DNA from: Pseudomonadota bacterium
GTDB taxonomy: Bacteria; Pseudomonadota; Gammaproteobacteria; Xanthomonadales; Xanthomonadaceae
Direction of reading: 5' to 3'
NCBI GenBank assembly: GCA_023423605.1
Contig: JAFAFF010000215.1
Span: forward strand, 1 to 10,708
DNA length: 10,708 nt
Made by a program: the position numbers and the translations under genes. The notes under the pieces were generated by a model. That model was not told the origin of the DNA. It saw only the letters and a program-made list of their open reading frames with translations, and did no database searches. Below, piece by piece: positions 1 to 5,753 of this stretch (the first letter of the stretch is position 1; the number at the start of each line of letters is the position of its first letter).

Positions 1-132
1 CAGTTCCGTACCCGGCGTTACTGCGAGAATCCGCTGGTGGTGCAGGGACCGGGCGCTGGGCCGGAGGTCACCGCGGCGGGCGTGTTCGCTGACCTGCTGC
101 GGGTGGCGGCCGGCGAAGGAGCACGCCTGTGA
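1..132 (+). CDS. thrA: Bifunctional aspartokinase/homoserine dehydrogenase, C-terminal end only
   Basis: Only the last 43 codons are present; the start lies upstream of the window. The frame is open from base 1 to TGA at 130-132. The segment [19 protein letters not shown] closely matches, from memory, the C-terminal end of the homoserine dehydrogenase domain of E. coli ThrA ([16 protein letters not shown]). That half of the protein reduces aspartate semialdehyde to homoserine, the branch point to threonine and methionine. The fused kinase domain would be at the unseen N-terminus, so bifunctionality is inferred from the fit to ThrA and from thrB lying directly downstream. The stop codon overlaps the thrB GTG start (GTGA), which indicates one operon with translational coupling. 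A monofunctional homoserine dehydrogenase is a less likely alternative. Confidence 0.88.
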   Translation, partial: QFRTRRYCENPLVVQGPGAGPEVTAAGVFADLLRVAAGEGARL

Positions 133-1043
133 TTGCACGTGCGTTCGCACCGGCGTCGGTGGGCAATGTGGCGGTGGGTTTCGACATCCTGGGCCATGTG
201 ATCGAGGGAGTTGGCGATACGGTCACCGTGCGGCGCATCGCCGCGCGGGAGGTGCGCATCGACGCCATCCGGGGCGCAGCGGTTCCGCTGCCCCGTGAGG
301 CGGCGCACAACACCGCCGGCGCCGCGTTGCTGGCGTTGCGCGATGCGCTGCAGTTGCCGTTCGGCTTTGCCGTTGAGATCGACAAGGGCATCGCGCTCGG
401 CTCGGGCATGGGCGGTTCGGCGGCTTCGTGCGTGGCGGCGCTGGTGGCGGCCAATGCGCTGCTCGATGAACCCCTGGACCGCCACGCGCTGTATCCCTTC
501 GCGCTGGAAGGCGAGCTGGTGGCCAGCGGCGGCCGGCATGGCGACAACCTGGGGTCGATGCTGCTGGGCGGGCTGGTGCTGAGCACGGCCGATCGGCTGG
601 TGCCGGTTCCGGTGCCGGCGCGCTGGCACAGCCTGCTGGTGCACCCGGATGCAGTGCTGGAAACCCGGCGCGCGCGTGAAGCGCTGCAGGGCAGCTATGC
701 GCTGGGCGAGTTCGTGGCGCAGAGCGCCAACCTGGCGCTGGTGCTGAGTGGCTGTCATCAGGGCGATGCCGGGCTGGTGCGCGCAGGATTGCGTGACGTG
801 CTGGTGGAGCCCCGGCGCGCGCCGCTGATTGCCGGGTTCTCGGCGGCCCGCGATGCGGCGCTGGACGTGGGCGCAATGGGTGCCAGCATTTCCGGTGCCG
901 GTCCCAGCGTCTTTGCGTGGTTTGAAGATCGCGCCGGTGCCGAAGCAGCCGTCGCACCGGTGCAGGCCGCCTTCGCTGCGGCGGGATGCAGCAGCCAGGC
1001 GTGGGTGTCCTCGCTTGCGGCGCCCGCGGCGGTGCTGTTGTGA
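129..1043 (+). CDS. thrB: Homoserine kinase (GHMP family)
   Basis: Phosphorylates homoserine to O-phosphohomoserine with ATP, the step before threonine synthase, in the cytoplasm. The 304-residue product is of normal family length. GHMP-kinase signatures are in order: the N-terminal substrate-site segment with VGFD at 16-19, the phosphate-binding loop [10 protein letters not shown] at 91-100, and the C-terminal glycine-rich motif [13 protein letters not shown] at about 248-260. The start is GTG at 129, overlapping the thrA stop by 4 bases. No other start would keep the conserved N-terminal strand ([18 protein letters not shown]). It sits between thrA and thrC in the classical thrABC order. 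A GTG start with no strong Shine-Dalgarno sequence suggests that it relies on ribosomes finishing thrA. Identification is secure from motifs and context. Confidence 0.95.
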   Translation: MIARAFAPASVGNVAVGFDILGHVIEGVGDTVTVRRIAAREVRIDAIRGAAVPLPREAAHNTAGAALLALRDALQLPFGFAVEIDKGIALGSGMGGSAASCVAALVAANALLDEPLDRHALYPFALEGELVASGGRHGDNLGSMLLGGLVLSTADRLVPVPVPARWHSLLVHPDAVLETRRAREALQGSYALGEFVAQSANLALVLSGCHQGDAGLVRAGLRDVLVEPRRAPLIAGFSAARDAALDVGAMGASISGAGPSVFAWFEDRAGAEAAVAPVQAAFAAAGCSSQAWVSSLAAPAAVLL

Positions 1044-1056
1044 ACGTTCCACTTCG

Positions 1057-1062
1057 ACAGGA
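1057..1062 (+). promoter_or_regulatory. Shine-Dalgarno site that sets the thrC start
   Basis: The sequence ACAGGA contains AGGA at 1059-1062, seven bases before the ATG at 1070. It supports ATG 1070 over an in-frame GTG at 1040 that overlaps the thrB stop (GTGA). Starting at 1070 gives MRFVSTRGQ, the usual beginning of threonine synthase. Confidence 0.6.
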
Positions 1063-1069
1063 TGATGCG

Positions 1070-2377
1070 ATGCGTTTCGTTTCCACACGAGGGCAGTCCG
1101 CCGCGGTTTCCCTGGGCCAGGCCATCGCCGCGGGGCTGGCTCCCGATGGTGGGCTGTATGTTCCCGCACAGCTTCCGGCGGCGCGCGCGTGGTCGCCGAC
1201 CTCCACGCTGGCGAAGACCGCAGCGCAGGTGGTGGCGCCGTTCTTCGAAGGCGACGCGTTGGCGGACGCGTTGCCCGATATCTGCAGGCGGGCGCTGGAT
1301 TTCCCGGTGCCGTTGCGGCCGTTGGCGCGGCGGGGTGACCACGTACTTGAGCTGTTCCATGGACCCACGGCGGCCTTCAAGGATGTCGGTGCGCGGTTCC
1401 TGGCGGCTACCCTGGCGCACCTGCGGGCAGGAGCCGAGCGACCGTTGACGATCCTGGTGGCCACCTCCGGCGATACCGGCGCGGCGGTGGCGGCCGCCTT
1501 CCACGGCCAGCCCGGGTTACGCGTGGTGGTGCTGTATCCCGATGGCCGGGTATCACCTCGCCAGGCGCATCAGCTGGGGTGCTTTGGCGGCAACGTACGT
1601 GCGTTCCGCGTGGCCGGTTCGTTCGACGATTGCCAGGCGATGGTCAAGCAGGCACTGGCTGATGTCGCGCTGCAGGCCATCGCGCCGCTGAGTTCGGCCA
1701 ACAGCATCAGCCTGGGGCGGCTGCTGCCGCAGATGAGCTATTACGCGCACGCAGCGCTGCAGCACCAGCAGGCGAGTGGGGCAGCGCTGAATTTCGTGGT
1801 GCCGACCGGCAATCTGGGCAATGCGATGGCGGCGATCCTGGCGCGTTCGATCGGCCTGCCGATCGGGCGCATCGTGCTGGCGACCAACGCCAACGACGTT
1901 CTGCCGCGTTACTTTGCGGGCGAGGATTACCAGCCAGGCGGCAGCGTGGCGACCACCGCCAACGCGATGGACGTGGGCGCACCGAGCAACTTCGAGCGCC
2001 TGCGCTGGCTGTTCGGTGGCGACGATGGGGCGCTGCGCAAGGGGTTCATTGCGCATGCGGTGGACGATGTGACGATCCGCGCAACGATTGCGGCGGCGTA
2101 TGCGGACAGTGGCGAGGTGTTCTGCCCGCACACCGCGACCGCAGTGAAGGTGCTGGCCGATCTTCGCCAGCAGGGTGCGAAGGGCGATTGGGCGGTGGTG
2201 GCGACCGCGCATCCGGCGAAGTTCGAATCGGTGGTGGAACCGCTGGTAGGGAGGCCGGTTGAGGTGCCGCCGGCACTGGCCGCATTGCTGCGGCGGCCCG
2301 CGCATGCCGAACCCTTGGCTGCCGACTACAACGCGCTGCGCGAAGTGCTGGCCTCGCCCGGTCGGCGGGAATCGTAG
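1070..2377 (+). CDS. thrC: Threonine synthase (PLP-dependent)
   Basis: Converts O-phosphohomoserine to threonine and phosphate, the last step of the pathway. The 435-residue product begins MRFVSTRGQ. The PLP lysine is K104 in the FKD context (HGPTAAFKDVGARF). A phosphate-binding segment TSGDTGAAVAAAF starts at residue 132, and PTGNLGNAMAA, a second PLP-contact region of fold type II enzymes, starts at 245. The length fits the enterobacterial-type synthase of about 430 residues. It follows thrB by 26 bases, with AGGA ahead of the ATG; an in-frame GTG at 1040 is the alternative start. The stop codon is unusual: TAG at 2375-2377 is the TAG of a GTAG repeat element, so the element supplies the end of the gene. 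The fnr-like gene downstream converges on it. Confidence 0.95.
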   Translation: MRFVSTRGQSAAVSLGQAIAAGLAPDGGLYVPAQLPAARAWSPTSTLAKTAAQVVAPFFEGDALADALPDICRRALDFPVPLRPLARRGDHVLELFHGPTAAFKDVGARFLAATLAHLRAGAERPLTILVATSGDTGAAVAAAFHGQPGLRVVVLYPDGRVSPRQAHQLGCFGGNVRAFRVAGSFDDCQAMVKQALADVALQAIAPLSSANSISLGRLLPQMSYYAHAALQHQQASGAALNFVVPTGNLGNAMAAILARSIGLPIGRIVLATNANDVLPRYFAGEDYQPGGSVATTANAMDVGAPSNFERLRWLFGGDDGALRKGFIAHAVDDVTIRATIAAAYADSGEVFCPHTATAVKVLADLRQQGAKGDWAVVATAHPAKFESVVEPLVGRPVEVPPALAALLRRPAHAEPLAADYNALREVLASPGRRES

Positions 2378-2437
2378 AGCCGGGCTCTGCCCGGCTGAAA
2401 CGCCGCGGTCGTTCAGCGGGGCAGAGCCCCGCTCTAC
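2374..2437 (-). repeat. GTAG/SMAG-type REP dimer A1 (overlaps thrC stop)
   Basis: Two 22-bp palindromic units face each other: 2374-2395 (GTAGAGCCGGGC then TCTGCCCGGC) and 2416-2437 (ending CCCCGCTCTAC). The 20-bp spacer carries a further inverted pair, TGAA/TTCA. On the minus strand the GCGGGGC arm comes first, the order seen on the plus strand in the other clusters, so this dimer is inverted relative to them. The first four bases overlap the final Ser codon and stop of thrC. As RNA it would fold into two GC-rich hairpins or one long stem, and could end or stabilise thrC mRNA. The family assignment comes from recall of Stenotrophomonas GTAG repeats. Confidence 0.9.
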
Positions 2438-2451
2438 AAGGTTCACGGCGC

Positions 2452-2515
2452 GTAGAGCCGGGCTCTGCCCGGCTGAAACACCGCGGTCGTTCAGCGGGGC
2501 AGAGCCCCGCTCTAC
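2452..2515 (-). repeat. GTAG/SMAG-type REP dimer A2 (tandem copy)
   Basis: This is a second 64-bp dimer, identical to the one at 2374-2437 except for one base (A at 2480 where the first copy has G at 2402). The units are 2452-2473 and 2494-2515. The repeat period is 78 bp, with a 14-bp non-repeated gap at 2438-2451. The near-identity indicates a recent tandem duplication or gene conversion. Confidence 0.9.
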
Positions 2516-2529
2516 GTGGCGGTCGGGAT

Positions 2530-2550
2530 GTGACGACCAACGGTCGTCAC
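2530..2550. terminator. Short perfect hairpin between thrC and the FNR-type gene
   Basis: GTGACGACC (2530-2538) and GGTCGTCAC (2542-2550) form a 9-bp perfect stem with a 3-base loop. It lies between convergent genes and could act in either direction, but there is no T-run on either side, so a classical intrinsic terminator is not supported. The right arm is also part of the 14-bp tandem repeat. Confidence 0.35.
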
Positions 2551-2609
2551 CCACCGATTATCACCCACCGGTCGTCACCCACCGATCGTCACCCAACAGT
2601 CATCACAGG
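2540..2609. repeat. 14-bp minisatellite, five copies
   Basis: Five consecutive 14-base units resemble CCGGTCGTCACCCA: 2540-2553, 2554-2567, 2568-2581, 2582-2595 and a more diverged 2596-2609. The array ends exactly at the base before the stop codon (2610-2612) of the minus-strand FNR-type gene. No coding frame is supported. A role in 3'-end processing or as a slippage-prone tract is conjecture. Confidence 0.75.
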
Positions 2610-3392
2610 TCAATCCGCGCGGGCCAGCCGTTGCAGGGCGTCTTCGTCCAGGATCTCGACGACATTCAGATGCGGCAGGGTGATCAGGCCCTGCTGGCGC
2701 AGGCGGGTAAACGTGCGGCTCACCGTTTCCATGGTCAGGCCCAGATGATCGGCGATGTCGCCGCGGCCCATCGGCAGCATGACTTTCAGCGGATCGCCAC
2801 CCAGGCGTGCTTCACGTGCGGCCAGCCGCAGCAGGAAATCGGCCACCTTTTCCGGTGGCTGCAGGCGCGCCAGCGACAGTGCGGCATCCTGCGCGTCATC
2901 CAGCGCTTGGCAGGCGCGCTGCAGCAGCTTGCGTTCCAGGTGCGGATAGCGGCTGCGCAGTTCGCGCATGTGTGGCAGTGAAACCCGGCATACGCGGCTG
3001 TCGGCGATGGCTTCCACATCATGCCGATGATGATCGCTGCCGCTCAGGCCAAGATAATCGCCGGGCAGTACGAAACCACTGATCTGACGGCGTCCATCGG
3101 ACAGCGTGCGCACCAGCCGCAGGGCCCCGTGAGTCAGGGTGTAGACGTACTGGCGTTCCTCACCGCTGCGGGCCAGCGTGGCACCCATCGCCACCTGCTG
3201 CGAAACGGTCACCGCTTCCAGTGCCTGCACTTCCGGTGGCGACAGCGCTGAGCACACCGACAGATGCCGCACCGAGCACTGCATGCAGTCCAGCGTCGTG
3301 CAGCCTGCGGAGGCGGAGGACACGGATTGGACGGAACCGGCTGGAGACCGCGACATTCGACAGGAGAAGGAATCAGGGGGCGGAGTTGCCAT
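2610..3392 (-). CDS. fnr: FNR-type Crp/Fnr-family transcriptional regulator (anaerobic/oxygen sensing)
   Basis: This 260-residue product has the Crp/Fnr layout: a cysteine-bearing N-terminus, a cyclic-nucleotide-like beta-roll (about 55-140), a dimerisation helix (about 145-175) and a C-terminal helix-turn-helix (about 208-235). Cysteines at 36, 39, 47 and 135 fit the Fe-S ligands of FNR. The first three are spaced C-x2-C-x7-C, against C-x2-C-x5-C in E. coli FNR. The recognition helix has E222-TV-S225-R226, the ExxSR signature that reads TTGAT half-sites. The family switches genes for low-oxygen respiration when the [4Fe-4S] cluster is intact. The start is uncertain: ATG at 3392 gives a long N-terminal tail, ATG at 3356 (M13) keeps every cysteine ligand, and neither has a good Shine-Dalgarno. 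It is a single gene between repeat clusters. Anr or FixK-like names would also be reasonable. Confidence 0.85.
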   Translation of the reverse strand: MATPPPDSFSCRMSRSPAGSVQSVSSASAGCTTLDCMQCSVRHLSVCSALSPPEVQALEAVTVSQQVAMGATLARSGEERQYVYTLTHGALRLVRTLSDGRRQISGFVLPGDYLGLSGSDHHRHDVEAIADSRVCRVSLPHMRELRSRYPHLERKLLQRACQALDDAQDAALSLARLQPPEKVADFLLRLAAREARLGGDPLKVMLPMGRGDIADHLGLTMETVSRTFTRLRQQGLITLPHLNVVEILDEDALQRLARAD

Positions 3393-3410
3393 GATACGAC
3401 ATGCACGTGA

Positions 3411-3433
3411 CCGCCCCGAGGAAGCGGGGGCGG
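3411..3433. other. GC-rich hairpin just upstream of the FNR-type gene
   Basis: CCGCCCC (3411-3417) pairs with GGGGCGG (3427-3433) around a 9-base loop. An alternative pairing uses CCGAGG (3416-3421) and CCTCGG (3437-3442). It lies between the REP cluster and the start of the minus-strand FNR-type gene. It could end read-through from the monooxygenase gene or lie in the regulator's 5' leader. No T-run is present. Confidence 0.35.
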
Positions 3434-3446
3434 CGGCCTCGGTGTC

Positions 3447-3507
3447 GTAGAGTGGGGCTCTGCCCCGCTGCGCGGTAATGCCCCAGCCGGGCAGAGCCCG
3501 GCGCTAC
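3447..3507 (+). repeat. GTAG/SMAG-type REP dimer B1
   Basis: The unit at 3447-3468 (GTAGAGTGGGGC then TCTGCCCCGC, one mismatch to the common form) faces the unit at 3486-3507 (GCCGGGC then AGAGCCCGGCGCTAC, with a C>G change near the end). The spacer is TGCGCGGTAATGCCCCA. Total length is 61 bp, the same as the dimers near hisS. The element lies between the monooxygenase stop and the FNR-type start, both on the minus strand. Confidence 0.85.
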
Positions 3508-3538
3508 GTGATGCATCAAGCTGCGCGGTAATGCCTCA

Positions 3539-3560
3539 GCCGGGCAGATCCCGGCTCTAC
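3539..3560 (-). repeat. Solitary REP unit B2 within a 53-bp tandem duplication
   Basis: This is a single right-hand unit (GCCGGGCAGATC then CCGGCTCTAC), preceded by the usual spacer GCTGCGCGGTAATGCC but with no left-hand partner. The segment from about 3537 to 3587 repeats the segment from about 3484 to 3535 with a 53-bp period, including the shared GTGATGC(A/G)TCAAGC after each CTAC. The second copy of the spacer has decayed to CCGGGGAATGCC. Confidence 0.8.
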
Positions 3561-3602
3561 GTGATGCGTCAAGCCGGGGAATGCCCCGATCCATGCGGGA
3601 CG

Positions 3603-5087
3603 TCAGCAGGCGTATCGTTCGAGATGCGTGTCCAAGGCATTCATGTGCTCCGATGGGAGCACCGCGGCGACATAGCCGTCCGGCCGCACGAGCACCCACT
3701 CACCCGGCGCCAGCCCGTAAGCATCGGCAACGTGTCCATCGGTATCCCGCAGCTCGTCCGTCGGGCTGATGAGATGGACCTGCAGACCGCCGTGCGATGG
3801 CGCAACCGCCCGGTCGGCCGCATGACCCAGCAGCGTCCAGTGAGTACCCCTGAACACATCAAACAGCCGCATCGGCTGCCCGCCTGCACCGCGCAGGGGC
3901 GCGTCCGGCGCGCGGTCACCGGGCATGATGCGCCCTGCGCGCGGTTCCGCCGGCAGCGAAAGTGAGCAGCCGCGGTATCCCAGATCCAGCTGCTGCACCT
4001 CACGGCCGCGACGGTTGTCGCCGCGCTGCGCATGTTCCAGCAGCCTGGTTGACAGGCCCAGCATCGCCGCGGCAACCGGGCGACGTTCTTCTTCGTAGGT
4101 ATCGAGCAGCGAATCCGAACTGCCGCGCAGCACCGACGCCAGCTTCCATCCCAGGTTGTACGCATCCTGCGCGCTGGTGTTGAGACCCTGGCCACCGGTC
4201 GGCGGATGGGTATGCGCGGCGTCGCCGACCAGCATGATGCGGCCGTCGCGATAGCGGTCTGCAAGCCGTGCGTTCATCTGGTAGGCCGAGGCCCAGCTGA
4301 TGCCTTCTACACGCAGGTCAGTGCGTCCGGTGCGTTCGCGAATCATCGCCGACAGGCCCTGCACGGACAGATCCACCTCGCCCTCCAGGGGCACCGGCGC
4401 CTGCAGCTGGAACAGCTCCGTGCCCATCAGCGGGCACAGGGAAATGCGCCGTGCCATGTCCTCTTCGTTGAAATTGTGCCAGGCATCGCGCGGCAGCCCC
4501 TGCAGCATGATGTCAGCCACCACGGCGCGTACGCCCAGTGTCTTGCCGGGAAACCCGATGCCCAGTGACTGGCGCACGAAACTGCGCCCGCCGTCGGCAC
4601 CCACCAGGTAACGGGTGCGGATCGACTGCTCGCCGGTGGGCGTGGCGATGTGCAGGCTTACGCCGTTGGCATCATGTTCGAAACCGACCAGGGTGTGTCC
4701 GAACTCAACGAGGTATCCCAGTTCGATCAGGCGTTCGCGCATCACCGCTTCGGTAAGGAACTGCGGCACCATCAGCGGCAAGCGGTACGGCTCAGCGTGG
4801 CTGGGCGAGCCAGTTTCCACCATGACGGCGTCGGTGCTGCTGCCGTCAGCATGATGTGTCCGCGAGGTGGGGTAGACGCCGCCGGCGGCAAACAGCCGGT
4901 TGATGATGCCCATTTCTTCGAAGATTTCCTGGCTGCGCGGCTGGATGCCCTTGCCGCGCGAGCCGTGGAAGGGCTGTTCGCGCTGCTCCAGCAGGCGGAA
5001 AGTTACGCCGCGGCGGGCCAGTTCGATGGCGAGGGTCAGGCCGGCCGCACCGGCGCCGCAGATCACCACATCGGGGGTGTTGCTCAT
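3603..5087 (-). CDS. FAD-dependent aromatic-ring monooxygenase (class A flavoprotein)
   Basis: This is a predicted NAD(P)H- and O2-dependent hydroxylase of an aromatic or polyketide-like substrate. The 494-residue product has the three class A fingerprints: the Rossmann motif GAGAAG at 11-16 within VVICGAGAAGLTLAIELARR, the DG motif VGADGGRS at about 162-169, and the GD motif LVGDAAHTHPPTGGQGLN at 286-303, which binds FAD ribityl/pyrophosphate. A C-terminal thioredoxin-like domain is suggested by GDRAPDAPL (390-398) and RPDGYVA (468-474), as in phenol and 3-(3-hydroxyphenyl)propionate hydroxylases. The start is ATG at 5087, with TTGGAG 8 bases upstream; an in-frame ATG at 5105 would add six residues. 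It is divergent from a MarR-type gene, which probably controls it. No catabolic partner genes flank it, so detoxification or antibiotic modification (Rox-like) is as likely as catabolism. The substrate cannot be read from sequence. Confidence 0.88.
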   Translation of the reverse strand: MSNTPDVVICGAGAAGLTLAIELARRGVTFRLLEQREQPFHGSRGKGIQPRSQEIFEEMGIINRLFAAGGVYPTSRTHHADGSSTDAVMVETGSPSHAEPYRLPLMVPQFLTEAVMRERLIELGYLVEFGHTLVGFEHDANGVSLHIATPTGEQSIRTRYLVGADGGRSFVRQSLGIGFPGKTLGVRAVVADIMLQGLPRDAWHNFNEEDMARRISLCPLMGTELFQLQAPVPLEGEVDLSVQGLSAMIRERTGRTDLRVEGISWASAYQMNARLADRYRDGRIMLVGDAAHTHPPTGGQGLNTSAQDAYNLGWKLASVLRGSSDSLLDTYEEERRPVAAAMLGLSTRLLEHAQRGDNRRGREVQQLDLGYRGCSLSLPAEPRAGRIMPGDRAPDAPLRGAGGQPMRLFDVFRGTHWTLLGHAADRAVAPSHGGLQVHLISPTDELRDTDGHVADAYGLAPGEWVLVRPDGYVAAVLPSEHMNALDTHLERYAC

Positions 5088-5135
5088 CTCCGAATCTCCA
5101 ATCATGTGTAATATGCACTCGATTGGAGGAAGGCT
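5088..5135. promoter_or_regulatory. Divergent control region between monooxygenase and MarR genes
   Basis: This 48-bp gap between two divergent starts is more AT-rich than its surroundings and must hold both promoters, unless they reach into the coding regions. It contains the monooxygenase Shine-Dalgarno (CTCCAA on the plus strand at 5096-5101) and the MarR one (GGAGGA at 5125-5130). TAATAT at 5109-5114 could be a -10 box, with no convincing -35. AATATGCA occurs here at 5110-5117 and again at 5151-5158, a possible repeated operator half-site. Confidence 0.5.
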
Positions 5136-5615
5136 ATGGGTGCGGGAAAAAATATGCAAGATACACATATTTCTCCGGAGCTGAAGTCGCTCCACCACTC
5201 GCTGATCAGCATCGTCAGTGTGATGAACCGGCCGAGCAACGACGAGCGGCTGATAGCGGAGGCTGGCCTGAAGCTGGACCAGGCGTTGTTCCGCCTGTTG
5301 GTGGTCATCGAACGGGTAGGGCCGATCGGGGTGGTGGAGCTGGCCGACCGCCTGGGCCGCGACTACACCACCATCAGCCGGCAGGTGGCCAGGCTGGCGT
5401 CGATGGAACTGGTGACCCGCCAGGGCAATCCGGCCGACCGCCGCATCCGCGAGGCGACCATCGCGCCCAAGGGCAAGGAGATGACCGATCGGCTGGACGC
5501 GGCGCGTGAGCGGATGGCGCGGGAGATCTTTGGGTCCTGGGCACCGCAGGACGTGTCGGACCTGGTGCGCTTGATGGCGAAGTTCGCAGGTGCCCTGGAG
5601 GCCAGCGAAGGCTAG
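5136..5615 (+). CDS. MarR-family transcriptional regulator
   Basis: This 159-residue product shows the MarR winged-helix layout: N-terminal dimerisation helices (about 14-60), a helix-turn-helix (about 65-92, GVVELADRLGRDYTTISRQV), a wing with the characteristic D-R-R pattern (NPADRRIREATIAPKG, 98-113) and a C-terminal dimerisation helix. Proteins of this family usually repress an adjacent divergent gene and are released by a phenolic or other small ligand. Here the divergent gene is an aromatic monooxygenase, which makes self- and target-repression plausible. GGAGGA five bases before ATG 5136 is the best ribosome site in the area; M7 at 5154 is an alternative start. An AT-rich inverted repeat lies inside codons 5-13. 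Ligand and true targets are unknown. Confidence 0.88.
   Translation: MGAGKNMQDTHISPELKSLHHSLISIVSVMNRPSNDERLIAEAGLKLDQALFRLLVVIERVGPIGVVELADRLGRDYTTISRQVARLASMELVTRQGNPADRRIREATIAPKGKEMTDRLDAARERMAREIFGSWAPQDVSDLVRLMAKFAGALEASEG
5150..5172. promoter_or_regulatory. AT-rich inverted repeat, candidate MarR operator
   Basis: AAATATG (5150-5156) and CATATTT (5166-5172) are perfect 7-bp arms around a 9-bp centre, in DNA that is otherwise very GC-rich. The site begins 15 bp inside the MarR reading frame. A MarR dimer here could block transcription of its own gene and of the divergent monooxygenase. This is an inference from symmetry and composition; no consensus for this subfamily is available to me. 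Confidence 0.45.
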
Positions 5616-5634
5616 GGCTGGGAGCGCAGGCGGG

Positions 5635-5662
5635 TCCGGCAATGACCGGTCGCCGTGCCGGA
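5635..5662 (+). terminator. Hairpin after the MarR gene, possible terminator
   Basis: TCCGGCA (5635-5641) and TGCCGGA (5656-5662) are perfect 7-bp arms. The loop contains the 8-bp palindrome GACCGGTC. It starts 20 bases after the MarR stop, and a second structure (GAGGGC 5664-5669 with GCCCTC 5685-5690) follows. No T-run follows, so termination would have to be atypical or factor-dependent. Confidence 0.35.
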
Positions 5663-5704
5663 TGAGGGCGCAGCGCTGCCCCATGCCCTCGGGAACCGCT
5701 GCCG

Positions 5705-5710
5705 CTACAC
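5705..5710 (+). promoter_or_regulatory. Possible -10 box for hisS
   Basis: TACACT matches TATAAT at four of six positions and lies 44 bases before the hisS start. No good -35 box is visible at the expected distance, so support is weak. Confidence 0.3.
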
Positions 5711-5742
5711 TATCGCCCCTCTGTCCTTCCCCCGTTTTCCGC

Positions 5743-5747
5743 AGGAG
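5743..5747 (+). promoter_or_regulatory. Shine-Dalgarno site that sets the hisS GTG start
   Basis: AGGAG lies six bases before GTG 5754. It decides for the GTG over an upstream in-frame ATG at 5655, whose extra 33 codons lie in the intergenic hairpin region and resemble nothing in the family. Confidence 0.65.
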
Positions 5748-5753
5748 CCCCAC

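Noticed and set aside
18..1169. Long minus-strand frames over thrB and the start of thrC
   Set aside because: They are shadows of GC-rich genes with biased Arg/His/Pro composition and no family resemblance.
2046..2554. Minus- and plus-strand frames crossing the REP region with repeated RAGLCPAE-like peptides
   Set aside because: The repeated peptide is the translation of the GTAG palindromes themselves, not a protein repeat.
3570..3602. Hairpin CGGGG-AATG-CCCCG (3575-3588) as a terminator of the monooxygenase gene
   Set aside because: The stem is only 5 bp with no T-run, and it is better explained as decay of a tandemly copied REP spacer.
5088..5105. Alternative monooxygenase start at ATG 5105
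   Set aside because: It adds only six residues (MIGDSE) and would overlap the TTGGAG ribosome site that sits correctly for the ATG at 5087.
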